In this document: positions 51,563 through 60,773 of the stretch, one piece after another
How positions within the stretch are numbered: the first letter of the stretch is position 1
Layout: each line of letters starts with the position of its first letter
Source: Shouchella xiaoxiensis
GTDB taxonomy: Bacteria; Bacillota; Bacilli; Bacillales; Bacillaceae_D
Assembly (NCBI RefSeq): GCF_016907895.1
Contig: NZ_JAFBCV010000008.1
Location: 124,001 to 188,000 of the forward strand
DNA: 64,000 nt
Direction of reading: 5' to 3'
Notes under the pieces: model-generated
Database searches by the model: none
The model's input: only the letters and a program-made list of their open reading frames with translations
Told to the model about the DNA's origin: nothing
Program-made: the position numbers and the translations under genes

Positions 51563-51592
51563 AAACTAGGGATGATAGACCTAGTTTCATTT
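51563..51592. other. hairpin in the 51412-51771 gap
   Basis: AAACTAGG (51563-51570) and CCTAGTTT (51580-51587), then CATTTTT. No gene lies between 51412 and 51771. The stem repeats the terminator on the other side of the endopeptidase gene, so the gene is bracketed by related hairpins. Confidence 0.5.
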
Positions 51593-51717
51593 TTCCAGTT
51601 ACTAGATTCACTTATCCCGCACCACTTTCAAGCGTTTTAAAAAGAAGCGACCGTAGAATTTTGTCGAAATTTCTTCAATGTTTCAGCCTAAAGATTGACT
51701 CGATTTCCTCCTTACGA

Positions 51718-51746
51718 TTGACGTTTGAATCGGCCTGCACTGATAA
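51718..51746 (+). promoter_or_regulatory. promoter of arylamine N-acetyltransferase gene
   Basis: TTGACG (51718-51723), 17-nt spacer, TGATAA (51741-51746), followed by AAGGAG before the ATG. Confidence 0.6.
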
Positions 51747-51771
51747 GATAAAGCAAGAAGGAGTGAGCTAG

Positions 51772-52566
51772 ATGAATTGGGTACGCCATTACTTATATAC
51801 ATTAAAAGTAAAACAGGAGAGGCCTACTCTTGCTTTTTTAGAGAAGCTAACCACTGCCCACCTACAGACGTTTCCATTTGAAAATATAAGCAAGCTAATG
51901 AATCCAACAGCAGCGATTCCCGCCCCAGATGAATTACTAGGTTTACGTGAGACATTTAGTTTGGCAGGCACTTGTTATACCATTAATGCCAACCTCTATC
52001 GTTTGTTGCAACAGCTTCAATTTGATTGTCAGTTACTGATGGTCGGCGGCGTTCATCTCGCAATCCTCGTTCAACTGGACAAGACTCCCTATTATATCGA
52101 TTGCGGCTCAAACGCACCGCTGTTTGTCCCCTTGCCGCTTGGGAAAGAGCAGGAGCGTCAGTTTGGTCAAGACCGAGTAAAAATAACGCAAATAAGTTCC
52201 TCTTCATTTGAGCACAAACGGTTCTTTAATGAACAACAAACAGGCACAACTTGGTCGTTTCATACAAATGAGCAAGTGGACTTGAATGATTTTAGCTCAA
52301 TTATTCAGAATTCCTACCGTGATGACGGACCTTTCATGACGATTATCCGCTGCCATCTTTATCAACTCGAACAGCAGCGCTCTGTCTCGCTTTTAAACAA
52401 CATCTATACGATTCATTATTATGACGGCACAACGACAAAAAAACAGCTAGATTCAGCTGCGGAAATGGAACAGGTATTGCGTTCAGAATTTAAGCTGCCT
52501 CATGTCCCCGTTCGCTCAGCCCTGAGGGCATTAGAGCAGCGAGGCATAACGATTTTTCCCCATTAA
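51772..52566 (+). CDS. arylamine N-acetyltransferase
   Basis: A 264-residue NAT-family enzyme with the Cys-His-Asp triad at Cys68 (LAGTCYTINANL), His95 (VHLAILV) and Asp110 (YYIDCGSN). It transfers acetyl from acetyl-CoA to arylamines or hydrazines; natural substrates in Bacilli are uncertain. The usual RGG before Cys is L-A-G here. It is monocistronic. Confidence 0.88.
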   Translation: MNWVRHYLYTLKVKQERPTLAFLEKLTTAHLQTFPFENISKLMNPTAAIPAPDELLGLRETFSLAGTCYTINANLYRLLQQLQFDCQLLMVGGVHLAILVQLDKTPYYIDCGSNAPLFVPLPLGKEQERQFGQDRVKITQISSSSFEHKRFFNEQQTGTTWSFHTNEQVDLNDFSSIIQNSYRDDGPFMTIIRCHLYQLEQQRSVSLLNNIYTIHYYDGTTTKKQLDSAAEMEQVLRSEFKLPHVPVRSALRALEQRGITIFPH

Positions 52567-52592
52567 AAAACCGGCCGAAGCCGGTTTTTTAT
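52563..52592. terminator. bidirectional terminator
   Basis: AAAAAACCGGC-CGAA-GCCGGTTTTTT between convergent genes. Confidence 0.9.
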
Positions 52593-53533
52593 TTCTTCAT
52601 TGCTTTAATATGACCTGCTAACGCATATAAAGACAGGGTTGATGCGAAGTGAGATGATACATCATTGGCATCTTGCTGCGGATAAACTTCCACAAAGTCC
52701 ATACCGACCACACCTCTGGACGTAAATTCATGCACAAGCGTCAATAATTCATAGGAACTTAATCCATTGGTATCAATCGGCCCACCTGGATTAAACGCAA
52801 CATCGAGCACATCGCTGCAGATCGAGAGATAGACCATATCGACATCTTTAGCCGCCTGCTCATATAGGTCAGCCGCCAGTTTTTTTAGGTCAGTCGTTTC
52901 TTTAATCTCTCTACTAGTCACCGTCTTGGCGCCCGCTTCTTGGGCGTATTTTCCTGTTTCCGGCTTATTACGTGGTCCATGGATGCCTATGTGAAGCAAG
53001 CTCTCATTACGGACACTGTCATGCTCATACAGTCTCGCAAAAGGAGTTGATCGGGCATACTTTTCACCCTCGTGATGGGGCATGTTGTCATAATGAGCAT
53101 CCAGATGGAGAATGCCAATTTTTTTATCAGGGTACTGCTCAGCTAGACCAGCGACAATCGGATACGTAATGCCGTGGTCTCCACCAAGTGCAAGTGGGAA
53201 TTTGCCGGATTCCCAAACCCCTTTTGCAAAAGCTTGAATCCGGCGCATTGTCTCACCAACGTCAGCGGGGACAACGTCCACATCTCCTAAATCCGCTAAC
53301 TGCAAGTGTTCCAAAACGTCGATATGATCAAGCTCAGGTAAATAGCCTGAGTAGCGTCCTGAAGCGAGACGCATCACTTTTGGGCCTAATTCGCATCCTG
53401 TATAATCGCCCCATGTGACAGCGCCTTCCCACGGAACACCATACACTAGAACATCCGCATCGTCTGTTTTTTCAACTGTACCGTTTTTTGCCCCTAAGAA
53501 AGGTGGGGTATTACCATAAATCGGTTCACTCAT
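52589..53533 (-). CDS. ureohydrolase (arginase/agmatinase family), atypical metal site
   Basis: A 314-residue ureohydrolase with GGDHG (His120), DAHYD (Asp145, His147, Asp149) and FVEVYP for the catalytic Glu. The second metal motif, usually SxDxDxxDP, reads S-I-C-S-D-V-L-D-V: Cys239 replaces the first metal-binding Asp, while Asp241 remains. The usual His of the HGT stretch appears as Arg161 (KYARSTPF). It may hydrolyse a guanidino or formimino compound (formimidoylglutamase-like) or use altered metals; the substrate is uncertain. ATG 53533 follows GGAG. Confidence 0.85.
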   Translation of the reverse strand: MSEPIYGNTPPFLGAKNGTVEKTDDADVLVYGVPWEGAVTWGDYTGCELGPKVMRLASGRYSGYLPELDHIDVLEHLQLADLGDVDVVPADVGETMRRIQAFAKGVWESGKFPLALGGDHGITYPIVAGLAEQYPDKKIGILHLDAHYDNMPHHEGEKYARSTPFARLYEHDSVRNESLLHIGIHGPRNKPETGKYAQEAGAKTVTSREIKETTDLKKLAADLYEQAAKDVDMVYLSICSDVLDVAFNPGGPIDTNGLSSYELLTLVHEFTSRGVVGMDFVEVYPQQDANDVSSHFASTLSLYALAGHIKAMKK

Positions 53534-53609
53534 TAAAACTCGCTCCTTTATTCATCCTCTTGCTCCTTCTATTCCTGTTCGAAATAGAAAACAAACATCC
53601 TTTTGCGAT

Positions 53610-56288
53610 TTAATCAATCATGCGACTTGAACGCGATTTTTCTGATGTCTGTGCCATCCGTTTCGCAAGAGGTTTCTTAAGCACGAGCCCAAACACAAGT
53701 GCTCCAACAAAAAAGCAGAGAAGCATGCCGACATTAAGGATAACTGCGCTAGGGACAATGCCCGCCACACCTTCTCTCAGCAGGTTAATCGCGTACGTAA
53801 ACGGCAAGAACGGATTGATTGCTTGAAAAAAGGGAGGCGCTACTTGAATCGGAAATGTCCCACCGGCTCCTGATAGCTGGAGCACCATAAAAATAATCGC
53901 TAGCGCTTTTCCGATGTTGGCAAAAACGGAAGCAAGCGTATAGACAATTGTCATGAATACCATGCCTGTGAGAATAGTAAACACAACAAACCAAACTGGG
54001 TGAACCGCATACGTTCCTAAAAGCAATAAGTTGCCAATGCTCACAATCGTTCCTTGTAAAAAACTAATGAGCAGAAACAAAATCAAACGACCTATATAGA
54101 CGTGATGGACTTTGTAATCGGGGCGCATATCAGTCGGGTGGACATCGGTCTTTAACAAGTTGACGAGAAGAAGCGAGCCGACCCATAGTGACAACGCCGT
54201 ATAAAACGGAGCGTTTGCCGACCCATAGTTAGGAATTGGGTAGAGCTGTTCTTCTTGTAGCTGTACAGGTTCACGGAAAAAGGCACTCTCTGCTTCAATA
54301 TCATTTTTCAGTAATGAAATGATTTCATCGAGATCGTTCTGTTCCTCGAAAGCCCGGACCCGATCAGCTGCTGCTTGGACGGAATCTTCCAAGTCAGGCA
54401 ATTCTAATTCCGCAAAGGTAGCCACTTCCCCAAGCGCATCCGCAAATTCCGGTAAATGCGTCTCAATTTGGTCGGCCATTGAGATGTATTGATCTTCAAG
54501 TTCAGGCAAATCCTCTTTTATAAACTGGGATGCTTGATGAATACGTTCTTCAATCGCTGGAAAATCATCTTCCATAAAAGCATGGATGCCAGCAATTCCG
54601 CCAACCACATGAGCAAGCTCGCCTTCAATTAGCTCGACCCCTGCAACAATTGATTTTTCAATCTCTGGAAATTCTTCAGTTAATGCCATTAATTGCTCTT
54701 CACCAGTTAAGCGAATAGCAGCGGCCTGCTCCAACATTAATTCTAAATCTGGTAGACGTGCCTCAACATCTGCAACGCTGCCTGCAACAGAGAGCGTCTC
54801 TTCTTGAATCCGGGAAAAAGCCTCTTTAATCGATTGACTTGCGCCTGAATCAAGCTGAGCTTGCACCTGCTGAGCACCCGCTATTGTTTTCTTAGCTTGC
54901 TCCTTTACGTAATTGATTCTTTCAGAGTCAAACTCACCAGTAGATTCAATTACTTCTGTGAGCTCTTTTACGCTATTTTTGAGACTACTAACATCGTCTC
55001 TAAGCGATGTAATGGTTTGAAGTAACTCGTCTAAACTGCTAGATGGCGCTGTTTCATTAAGTTCATTGAGAAAATTAACCGCGTCCGTCAGCGCCGCTTC
55101 ATTCGTTTCTAGTAATTGAATGACCGATTGCAGAGGATCCAGTAACGTATCACCTGATTCACCAGCTTCTATGCGTTCTATTGTCGTTAAAACTGTATTC
55201 GCTCCTTGTTCAACGAACTGTGCCTGCTGTCCAATTACTGCCGAAAGGGGATCAACCGCTTGTTCAAGTTCTCCGACAATCGTTGCGATCCCATCAGCAT
55301 AGCGCTCAACATTATCTGCTGTTTCAGCCACACGAGGAAGCGCATCTTGAGCAGTCGTAATCGCCGATTCTGCAGACTGGACCAACTCAAGTGCAGTTGT
55401 AAACTCCTGTTCAAGCGAAGCAAAACGGTTTCCAATCGATACTATTTGACCAGCTGCTTCTTCAATTTGCGGGATTGCCTCATCTAATTCTTCTACTCGT
55501 TCAGCAATGCTGTGAATAGTCGGTAAATGTTCTTCAAGCGTTAAGACATACGAAGCACCTTGATTGATTTCTGGAAAACGGTCTTGGAGCTCAATTAGTT
55601 GTGTGAGCTTTTCGTTTATTTCTGGCCAATTGGTTTGCAACTCAATTACGCGTGTTCCTAACTGATTAATTTCTGGAAAGCGTTCCTCCAGTTCAAACAG
55701 TAAATCTTCCACACGGCGAATCGTTGGAAGTTCATTCTCTAGCTCAATTCCAATTGTATTCAGCTGCGTAAACAACGCTTTGGATGCTTCCCCAAGAAAC
55801 TCCTCAGAAATTTGATCAACAACAGCTGAAGCTCCTGCAGACGTCATTTTAGGAGCAATCGCATTCAGTTTTTCATTTACCTCATAGCGCACCTGAGGCG
55901 GATCAGGCACCCCATCTAACACGCTCGTTAATTGTTCCGAGAAATCTTCTCCGATGTAAACGCTAGCGTAATATGTACCGTTACGAACGCCTTCCTCAGC
56001 CTCTGCTCGCGTCGTAAATACCCAGCCCATTTGATCGTTTTCTTCGAGATTCTCAACTAATTGATCACCGATATGAACGGCTTCTTCATCAACCTTCGTG
56101 CCGGAATCTTCATTTACTACGGCTATCTTAATTCCTGCTGTATTGCTATACGGATCCCATGATGCTGCGATGTTAAACCACGCATAAAGGGACGGCAAAA
56201 AAGCGAGCCCAAGCAACAGTAACGCGACGAGAGGGACTCGTTTTAAATTCAAAAAATCTTGTTTGACAATCTCCCTTATTTGCTTCAT
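53610..56288 (-). CDS. YhgE/Pip domain protein (phage infection protein family)
   Basis: An 892-residue membrane protein with one N-terminal anchor (VALLLLGLAFLPSLYAWFNI), a very long extracytoplasmic domain, and five to six C-terminal membrane segments in an ABC-2-like fold. The N-terminal NEDSGTKVD region is the Pip signature. The ectodomain holds two arrays of helical repeats: 17-residue units beginning FPEIN (about residues 208-300) and 18-residue units beginning LP-[ED]-L/F (about 585-660). Relatives serve as phage receptors or envelope transporters. It is monocistronic. Confidence 0.9.
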   Translation of the reverse strand: MKQIREIVKQDFLNLKRVPLVALLLLGLAFLPSLYAWFNIAASWDPYSNTAGIKIAVVNEDSGTKVDEEAVHIGDQLVENLEENDQMGWVFTTRAEAEEGVRNGTYYASVYIGEDFSEQLTSVLDGVPDPPQVRYEVNEKLNAIAPKMTSAGASAVVDQISEEFLGEASKALFTQLNTIGIELENELPTIRRVEDLLFELEERFPEINQLGTRVIELQTNWPEINEKLTQLIELQDRFPEINQGASYVLTLEEHLPTIHSIAERVEELDEAIPQIEEAAGQIVSIGNRFASLEQEFTTALELVQSAESAITTAQDALPRVAETADNVERYADGIATIVGELEQAVDPLSAVIGQQAQFVEQGANTVLTTIERIEAGESGDTLLDPLQSVIQLLETNEAALTDAVNFLNELNETAPSSSLDELLQTITSLRDDVSSLKNSVKELTEVIESTGEFDSERINYVKEQAKKTIAGAQQVQAQLDSGASQSIKEAFSRIQEETLSVAGSVADVEARLPDLELMLEQAAAIRLTGEEQLMALTEEFPEIEKSIVAGVELIEGELAHVVGGIAGIHAFMEDDFPAIEERIHQASQFIKEDLPELEDQYISMADQIETHLPEFADALGEVATFAELELPDLEDSVQAAADRVRAFEEQNDLDEIISLLKNDIEAESAFFREPVQLQEEQLYPIPNYGSANAPFYTALSLWVGSLLLVNLLKTDVHPTDMRPDYKVHHVYIGRLILFLLISFLQGTIVSIGNLLLLGTYAVHPVWFVVFTILTGMVFMTIVYTLASVFANIGKALAIIFMVLQLSGAGGTFPIQVAPPFFQAINPFLPFTYAINLLREGVAGIVPSAVILNVGMLLCFFVGALVFGLVLKKPLAKRMAQTSEKSRSSRMID

Positions 56289-56477
56289 TCATTAAAAACC
56301 CCTTAAACAACCTATTGACCTTATCTTATCTCAGGGTTTAAAAATAGACAAATAATATCCACAAAGGGGTTTTATTAGTCGAAACCATTGATACACAAGC
56401 ATTTGAGCTAAAATACAGTTCAAACTTCAATCATAAAAAATCATGTGAAATCATCAATTTCTCCACATTTTCAACAT

Positions 56478-56514
56478 AAAAAAAGCCAAACATCGGCTTA
56501 TCCGATTGCTTGGC
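56478..56514 (-). terminator. terminator of fabZ
   Basis: Minus-strand hairpin GCCAA...TTGGC with inner CGG/CCG, followed by seven Ts. Confidence 0.85.
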
Positions 56515-56522
56515 CACTCCCT

Positions 56523-56951
56523 TTATTTAAATGCAAATGTCATATCGGCTTTTGCTGCAACTTCCCCATCAACGTAAGCCGTACCAGTCGCTTTTGCAAC
56601 GGGACCTTTTATCCGCGTAATCTCAATTTCTAATTTCAATTGATCACCAGGTCGGACTGGTCGTTTGAATTTACAGCTATCAATCGCGGCAAATAAACCG
56701 ATCTTTGTTGTATTGCTCGCTTCATTAGCCTTCGCTACGCAAATACCTGAAACCTGCGCCAACGCTTCTACAATTAATACCCCGGGCATTACTGGATAAT
56801 CAGGAAAATGACCGTTAAAAAATTCTTCATTCACCGTGACGTTTTTAATTCCTACAGCCCGTTTTCCCGCTTCTAATTCAACGACTTTATCTACTAATAA
56901 AAACGGATAGCGATGGGGAATAAGTGCTTTAATCTCTTCAATTTCCAACAT
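56523..56951 (-). CDS. fabZ: 3-hydroxyacyl-ACP dehydratase FabZ
   Basis: A 142-residue hot-dog-fold dehydratase with catalytic His48 in [12 protein letters not shown] and Glu62 in VEALAQ. It removes water from 3-hydroxyacyl-ACP in fatty-acid elongation. In B. subtilis it follows flhO-flhP; here an EpuA-like gene, the gerA operon, azoR and an esterase gene separate it from flhP. Confidence 0.96.
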   Translation of the reverse strand: MLEIEEIKALIPHRYPFLLVDKVVELEAGKRAVGIKNVTVNEEFFNGHFPDYPVMPGVLIVEALAQVSGICVAKANEASNTTKIGLFAAIDSCKFKRPVRPGDQLKLEIEITRIKGPVAKATGTAYVDGEVAAKADMTFAFK

Positions 56952-57061
56952 TTCAAGTCCCTCCTAGTGTTTCATTCGCTTTATTTTATCACATCATTTA
57001 CTCAAACCTAATAGCCAGCATCGGCAAACACGTCTATACTGTCCTAAAAAGGAGGTTTTTT

Positions 57062-57832
57062 ATGGCTACAATCATGCACATGCAGTTTCATTCCCATTCC
57101 ATAGGTAAACAAACATCCGTACAGATTATTTTACCTGATGACACAAAGCCACCATACCGCACACTGTACTTGCTACACGGGTGGAGCGATAACGAGACGG
57201 CATGGATGCGCCACACGCAGATCGAACAGTACGCGCAGGAACATCAGCTTGCCGTCATCATGCCCGATGTTGGCTTGAGTTACTACACGGACATGGCCTA
57301 CGGTGGAAACTATTTTACCTATGTAACAGAAGAATTACCTGCACACTTAGAACGCAACCTACCGCTTTCTACAGCGGCAGAAAATCGTTATGTTGCCGGG
57401 TTATCTATGGGCGGTTTTGGATCATTTAAGTGGGCAATTAATGCACCTGAACGTTTTCGTGCCGCTGCCAGCTTCTCTGGAGCTCTGCTTGTAGATGAAG
57501 TACTTACATTACAGCTACAAGCTGGTGATCAAACACGCAAGCCATACATGCAAGCCATCCTTGGCCCAGAACGAACGGTACACGGTACAAATGGGGACTT
57601 GCTTCCTCTCCTAGATGAGCTCGTTGCTCATAAGAAACAGCTACCTGCCTTGTTCCAATATTGTGGAACGGAAGACTTTTTGCATGACATTAACCTGCAA
57701 TTTCGCGCGCATGTAGAATCACTAGGCATTACTTACACCTACAATGAATCATCAGGTGATCATAATTGGCCTTACTGGGATGCCTGTATTAAGAACTGGC
57801 TATCCACGCTAAAACAACAGCAATTATTATGA
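57062..57832 (+). CDS. alpha/beta-fold esterase (tributyrin esterase/S-formylglutathione hydrolase-like)
   Basis: A 256-residue cytoplasmic esterase: oxyanion region LLHGWSDNETAW, nucleophile Ser115 in GLSMGG, Asp205 in GTEDFL and His234 in GDHNWPYWD. It probably hydrolyses short-chain esters. GGAGG lies before ATG 57062. It is monocistronic, divergent from fabZ. Confidence 0.92.
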   Translation: MATIMHMQFHSHSIGKQTSVQIILPDDTKPPYRTLYLLHGWSDNETAWMRHTQIEQYAQEHQLAVIMPDVGLSYYTDMAYGGNYFTYVTEELPAHLERNLPLSTAAENRYVAGLSMGGFGSFKWAINAPERFRAAASFSGALLVDEVLTLQLQAGDQTRKPYMQAILGPERTVHGTNGDLLPLLDELVAHKKQLPALFQYCGTEDFLHDINLQFRAHVESLGITYTYNESSGDHNWPYWDACIKNWLSTLKQQQLL

Positions 57833-57833
57833 A

Positions 57834-57866
57834 AAAAAGCTCACGTCAGATTGACGTGAGCTTTCA
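57834..57866. terminator. bidirectional terminator
   Basis: AAAGCTCACGTCA-GAT-TGACGTGAGCTTT between the convergent esterase and azoreductase genes. Confidence 0.85.
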
Positions 57867-57869
57867 TAC

Positions 57870-58496
57870 TTAGAACTGCTGTGCAGCTTGTTCAACTTGC
57901 TCTAAACCAGCACCAATAATTTGATCTTTTTGATCAGGCGCTGCATTATGTCCTTCAATGAACAGTTCAATAGGGCTAATAATTCCCCACAGTGAAATCG
58001 TTTGACGGACGAGCTTCATCGCCATTTCTGCATTTTCCATTGGTGTTCCTTCAGAATAAAGGCCACCACGCGCGCTTAGAAGCGCCACTTCTTTATCGCC
58101 AACAAGCCCAATCGGTCCTGTTGCCGTATAGCGGAACGTTTTTCCTGCCTGTGCTAAATAAGACAAGTACGTAATCATTGGAGCGGGAACCGTGTAGTTC
58201 CATAGCGGGAATGAAAAAACCACTTTATCCGCGTTCATAAATTGATCTTGGTAGGATTCAATTTTTGCCACAAGTGCCTCTTCTTCGTTTGTTAATGCCA
58301 TACCCTGTGCTTTTTTATATTGACCAGTAATTGCTTGGTCTCCGTAATAAGGTAAATTCTCTGCGAATAAATGAACTTCCTCAATCGTATCTTCTGGATG
58401 AGCGCTTTGATAAGTTGTTAAAAATTGCTTATGCATTTTCACACTTACACCTTGCTCAAACCGATCACTTGCATTAATCATTAGCACTTTTGCCAT
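57870..58496 (-). CDS. azoR: FMN-dependent NADH-azoreductase
   Basis: A 208-residue flavodoxin-like quinone/azo reductase. FMN-binding motifs are INASDRFEQG, FPLWNYTVPAPM and LSARGGLYSEG. It uses NADH to reduce azo dyes and quinones and protects against thiol or quinone stress. ATG 58496 is used, with AGGAGG about 10 nt upstream; an in-frame TTG at 58505 abuts the ribosome site. Confidence 0.92.
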   Translation of the reverse strand: MAKVLMINASDRFEQGVSVKMHKQFLTTYQSAHPEDTIEEVHLFAENLPYYGDQAITGQYKKAQGMALTNEEEALVAKIESYQDQFMNADKVVFSFPLWNYTVPAPMITYLSYLAQAGKTFRYTATGPIGLVGDKEVALLSARGGLYSEGTPMENAEMAMKLVRQTISLWGIISPIELFIEGHNAAPDQKDQIIGAGLEQVEQAAQQF

Positions 58497-58588
58497 TTTG
58501 TTCAAACCTCCTGCTGTAAAATATTGCGCTTCCTATTGTAACGCAAATTGTCTATTTGTCCAGCAGGTAACTCCTAGAAATGATTTTT

Positions 58589-59665
58589 TTACTGACTGAC
58601 ACCCGATTCAACAATACTCGTTTTTACATTGACCTTAACATTTAATTTGCCATAGAGATCGTACCACTCTGCTTCGTTTAGCTCTGAACGATTGATTTCT
58701 CTGGCCCCAAAACCAATTGGATCAATTTGTTTCTCTTGCATCACGTTTATTAAGCTTCTAATTCCTTCCTCAATGACTCGATCCGACTCTTGTGTTATTT
58801 CTTTTAGCTTTGCTTCGTTTAACGTATGACCGGAGTACTCACTTAGTCTCGTCTTTAATTCAATCGCTATATGCAGAGATTCTGATTCGCGATCAACGCT
58901 TAATTCAGAACTGGAACGCATCTCTCTTAATACTGCCACTTCACTCTCGTTATCGACCTTTAATTCGATGACACCACCCGTTTGATACCCGTCTTTTATT
59001 AGCTTTAGAAAAAACGCTTCTTCAATATCTAGAGCATGAACAAAACGATCATCCTTAAATAACGCAGTCCCGTCAACTTGTAAGACATTATTTGTATAAG
59101 AGAGAATAGGCATGAACGGATCATGCCCTTTCTCAAAATACGCGCGCATAAATAAGTGCATGTTCGATTTAGGAAGATTCCCTCGCTCCATGTTGTGATC
59201 AAGCATGTCTTTCAAATAGGTACCAATTTCAGTCTGAAGCGGGAACTCTTTGTTGAGCATCTCATAGGTCGATCCCCTCGTTACGCTCAAAAAAGCACGC
59301 AAGGCAATCGTTGGATCACGGTAGTACGTATCTAACAAATCAAATATGCCATCTTCAGCAAGATGATCTTGAATCACAATCGATGAAATTTTCCCCCCAT
59401 GAATGGGACGTGATGACATTGAATTTAAGCGCAGGCGCAATTGCCTAGTTGATGTGGAAATGGCTGAGAGAGCAGTATTATTCAACTCCTCCTCGTATGA
59501 GTAGGCTGTTAACGTAACCGTACCTCTAACCTTATTGTCTTCAACTTGATCAAAACCGGCAACGGTTATTAGCTGAAGCTCATCAATAATATTCGTTCTC
59601 GTTGACGTGAGCAAAGGAATGAGAATGAGAATGCTAATGAGACTGTTTTTGATTATTTTTCCCAT
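58589..59665 (-). CDS. gerAC: Ger(x)C-family spore germination protein (GerAC), lipobox missing
   Basis: A 358-residue GerC-type subunit of a nutrient germinant receptor. The typical N-terminal hydrophobic stretch ends LLTSTRTN, so the lipobox Cys normally seen as LTGCWD is absent, while the rest of the family pattern follows (LQLITVAGFDQ; DGTALFKDDRFV; RSLINVMQEKQIDPIGFG). It overlaps gerAB by 32 bp. If expressed, it may stay tethered by its uncleaved N-terminal helix. Confidence 0.88.
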   Translation of the reverse strand: MGKIIKNSLISILILIPLLTSTRTNIIDELQLITVAGFDQVEDNKVRGTVTLTAYSYEEELNNTALSAISTSTRQLRLRLNSMSSRPIHGGKISSIVIQDHLAEDGIFDLLDTYYRDPTIALRAFLSVTRGSTYEMLNKEFPLQTEIGTYLKDMLDHNMERGNLPKSNMHLFMRAYFEKGHDPFMPILSYTNNVLQVDGTALFKDDRFVHALDIEEAFFLKLIKDGYQTGGVIELKVDNESEVAVLREMRSSSELSVDRESESLHIAIELKTRLSEYSGHTLNEAKLKEITQESDRVIEEGIRSLINVMQEKQIDPIGFGAREINRSELNEAEWYDLYGKLNVKVNVKTSIVESGVSQ

Positions 59666-60758
59666 GTGCAGACCCTCCTTTCGACTTTAAAAAGAAGCTG
59701 CATAGCCAGAGAAACGGTATTAATCCAAAAATAAAGAAAGGACCAATATAATTAATGCTTGTATTTAACAAATTTATCGACTCTCTCGTCTCAAACTGAA
59801 TGGTCGCCAGAAAAACGGCTACAAGTATCCAAACAACTGTTTTCCGTTGACTCACCTTTAATTGCTGCTTTAGTAGTCGGCTCGCTCCCCAAATCGATAA
59901 GACAATGTTTGGGAAGATCACAACGAGCCACAGCGCGATGCAAATGTATTCAATTCGTTCCATAAATGTAAACGAAACAATTTTCCATGCACTTAACGTT
60001 GGCCAAATTGTCCGTTCTAATTGCTCTGGGCTATAGTAGAGAAATGTTACCAGTGCAATCATTAAGTATGTTAGCGTTGTTGCGCCACTACCTAAATGAG
60101 CATAAAGTTGATTTCGCTTACTTTTCATCAAGAAAGGATAGTAAATCAACAAAAGCTCGGCTCCAGCAAAGCTGAGTGTTAAATAAAAAGCGGCCAAGAG
60201 CTGTTCTCGCAGCGTCGTATTAAAAACAGGTGTTAAATGAAACCACTCTGCATACTCCAAAACAGGAATGACGGTCGGCCACAAAAGCAAAGGAAATACT
60301 ACAAATAAAAACGTTAACCCTGCTATCACACGAAAACCTTTTAAAAGCGCATAATACGATACAAGTAAAAAAATAAGAGCAATCGACCACGTTGTTAGTT
60401 CCGGATAAATCCAGACCTGCACGATTTCAATATACGTACGTAGAACAACGATCGCTAAAACAGCAAAATAACAGCTAAACAAAAGCATTAAAAGGCCACC
60501 AAGCCACTTTCCGAAGAGACGTTTGCTTATCTGGTAGAGATCTCCATTATCAGCCTTATGAATGGTCTTAAATATCATCCATATGATCAGTTGGTTTGCT
60601 CCCCCCGCAAGTAGAACAGCCATCCAGGCTTGATAGCCCGCCACCTCAGCTATATAACGTGTAAAACCAAGGATCCCTACACCAATCTGCATACCATGCA
60701 CTAAAAACAACGTCATATACGGAGGAACCTTTAATTGATTTGGCAATGATCCAGTCAT
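59634..60758 (-). CDS. gerAB: spore germination permease GerAB
   Basis: A 374-residue ten-TM protein of the amino-acid/polyamine-permease-like GerAB family, the germinant-binding subunit of the receptor in the spore inner membrane. The conserved start is MQIGVGILGFTRYIAEVAGYQAW (shown by GVGILGF at residues 27-33). It lies 15 bp after gerAA and overlaps gerAC. Confidence 0.93.
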   Translation of the reverse strand: MTGSLPNQLKVPPYMTLFLVHGMQIGVGILGFTRYIAEVAGYQAWMAVLLAGGANQLIIWMIFKTIHKADNGDLYQISKRLFGKWLGGLLMLLFSCYFAVLAIVVLRTYIEIVQVWIYPELTTWSIALIFLLVSYYALLKGFRVIAGLTFLFVVFPLLLWPTVIPVLEYAEWFHLTPVFNTTLREQLLAAFYLTLSFAGAELLLIYYPFLMKSKRNQLYAHLGSGATTLTYLMIALVTFLYYSPEQLERTIWPTLSAWKIVSFTFMERIEYICIALWLVVIFPNIVLSIWGASRLLKQQLKVSQRKTVVWILVAVFLATIQFETRESINLLNTSINYIGPFFIFGLIPFLWLCSFFLKSKGGSAHGKNNQKQSH

Positions 60759-60773
60759 TGGTGTACTCCTTTT

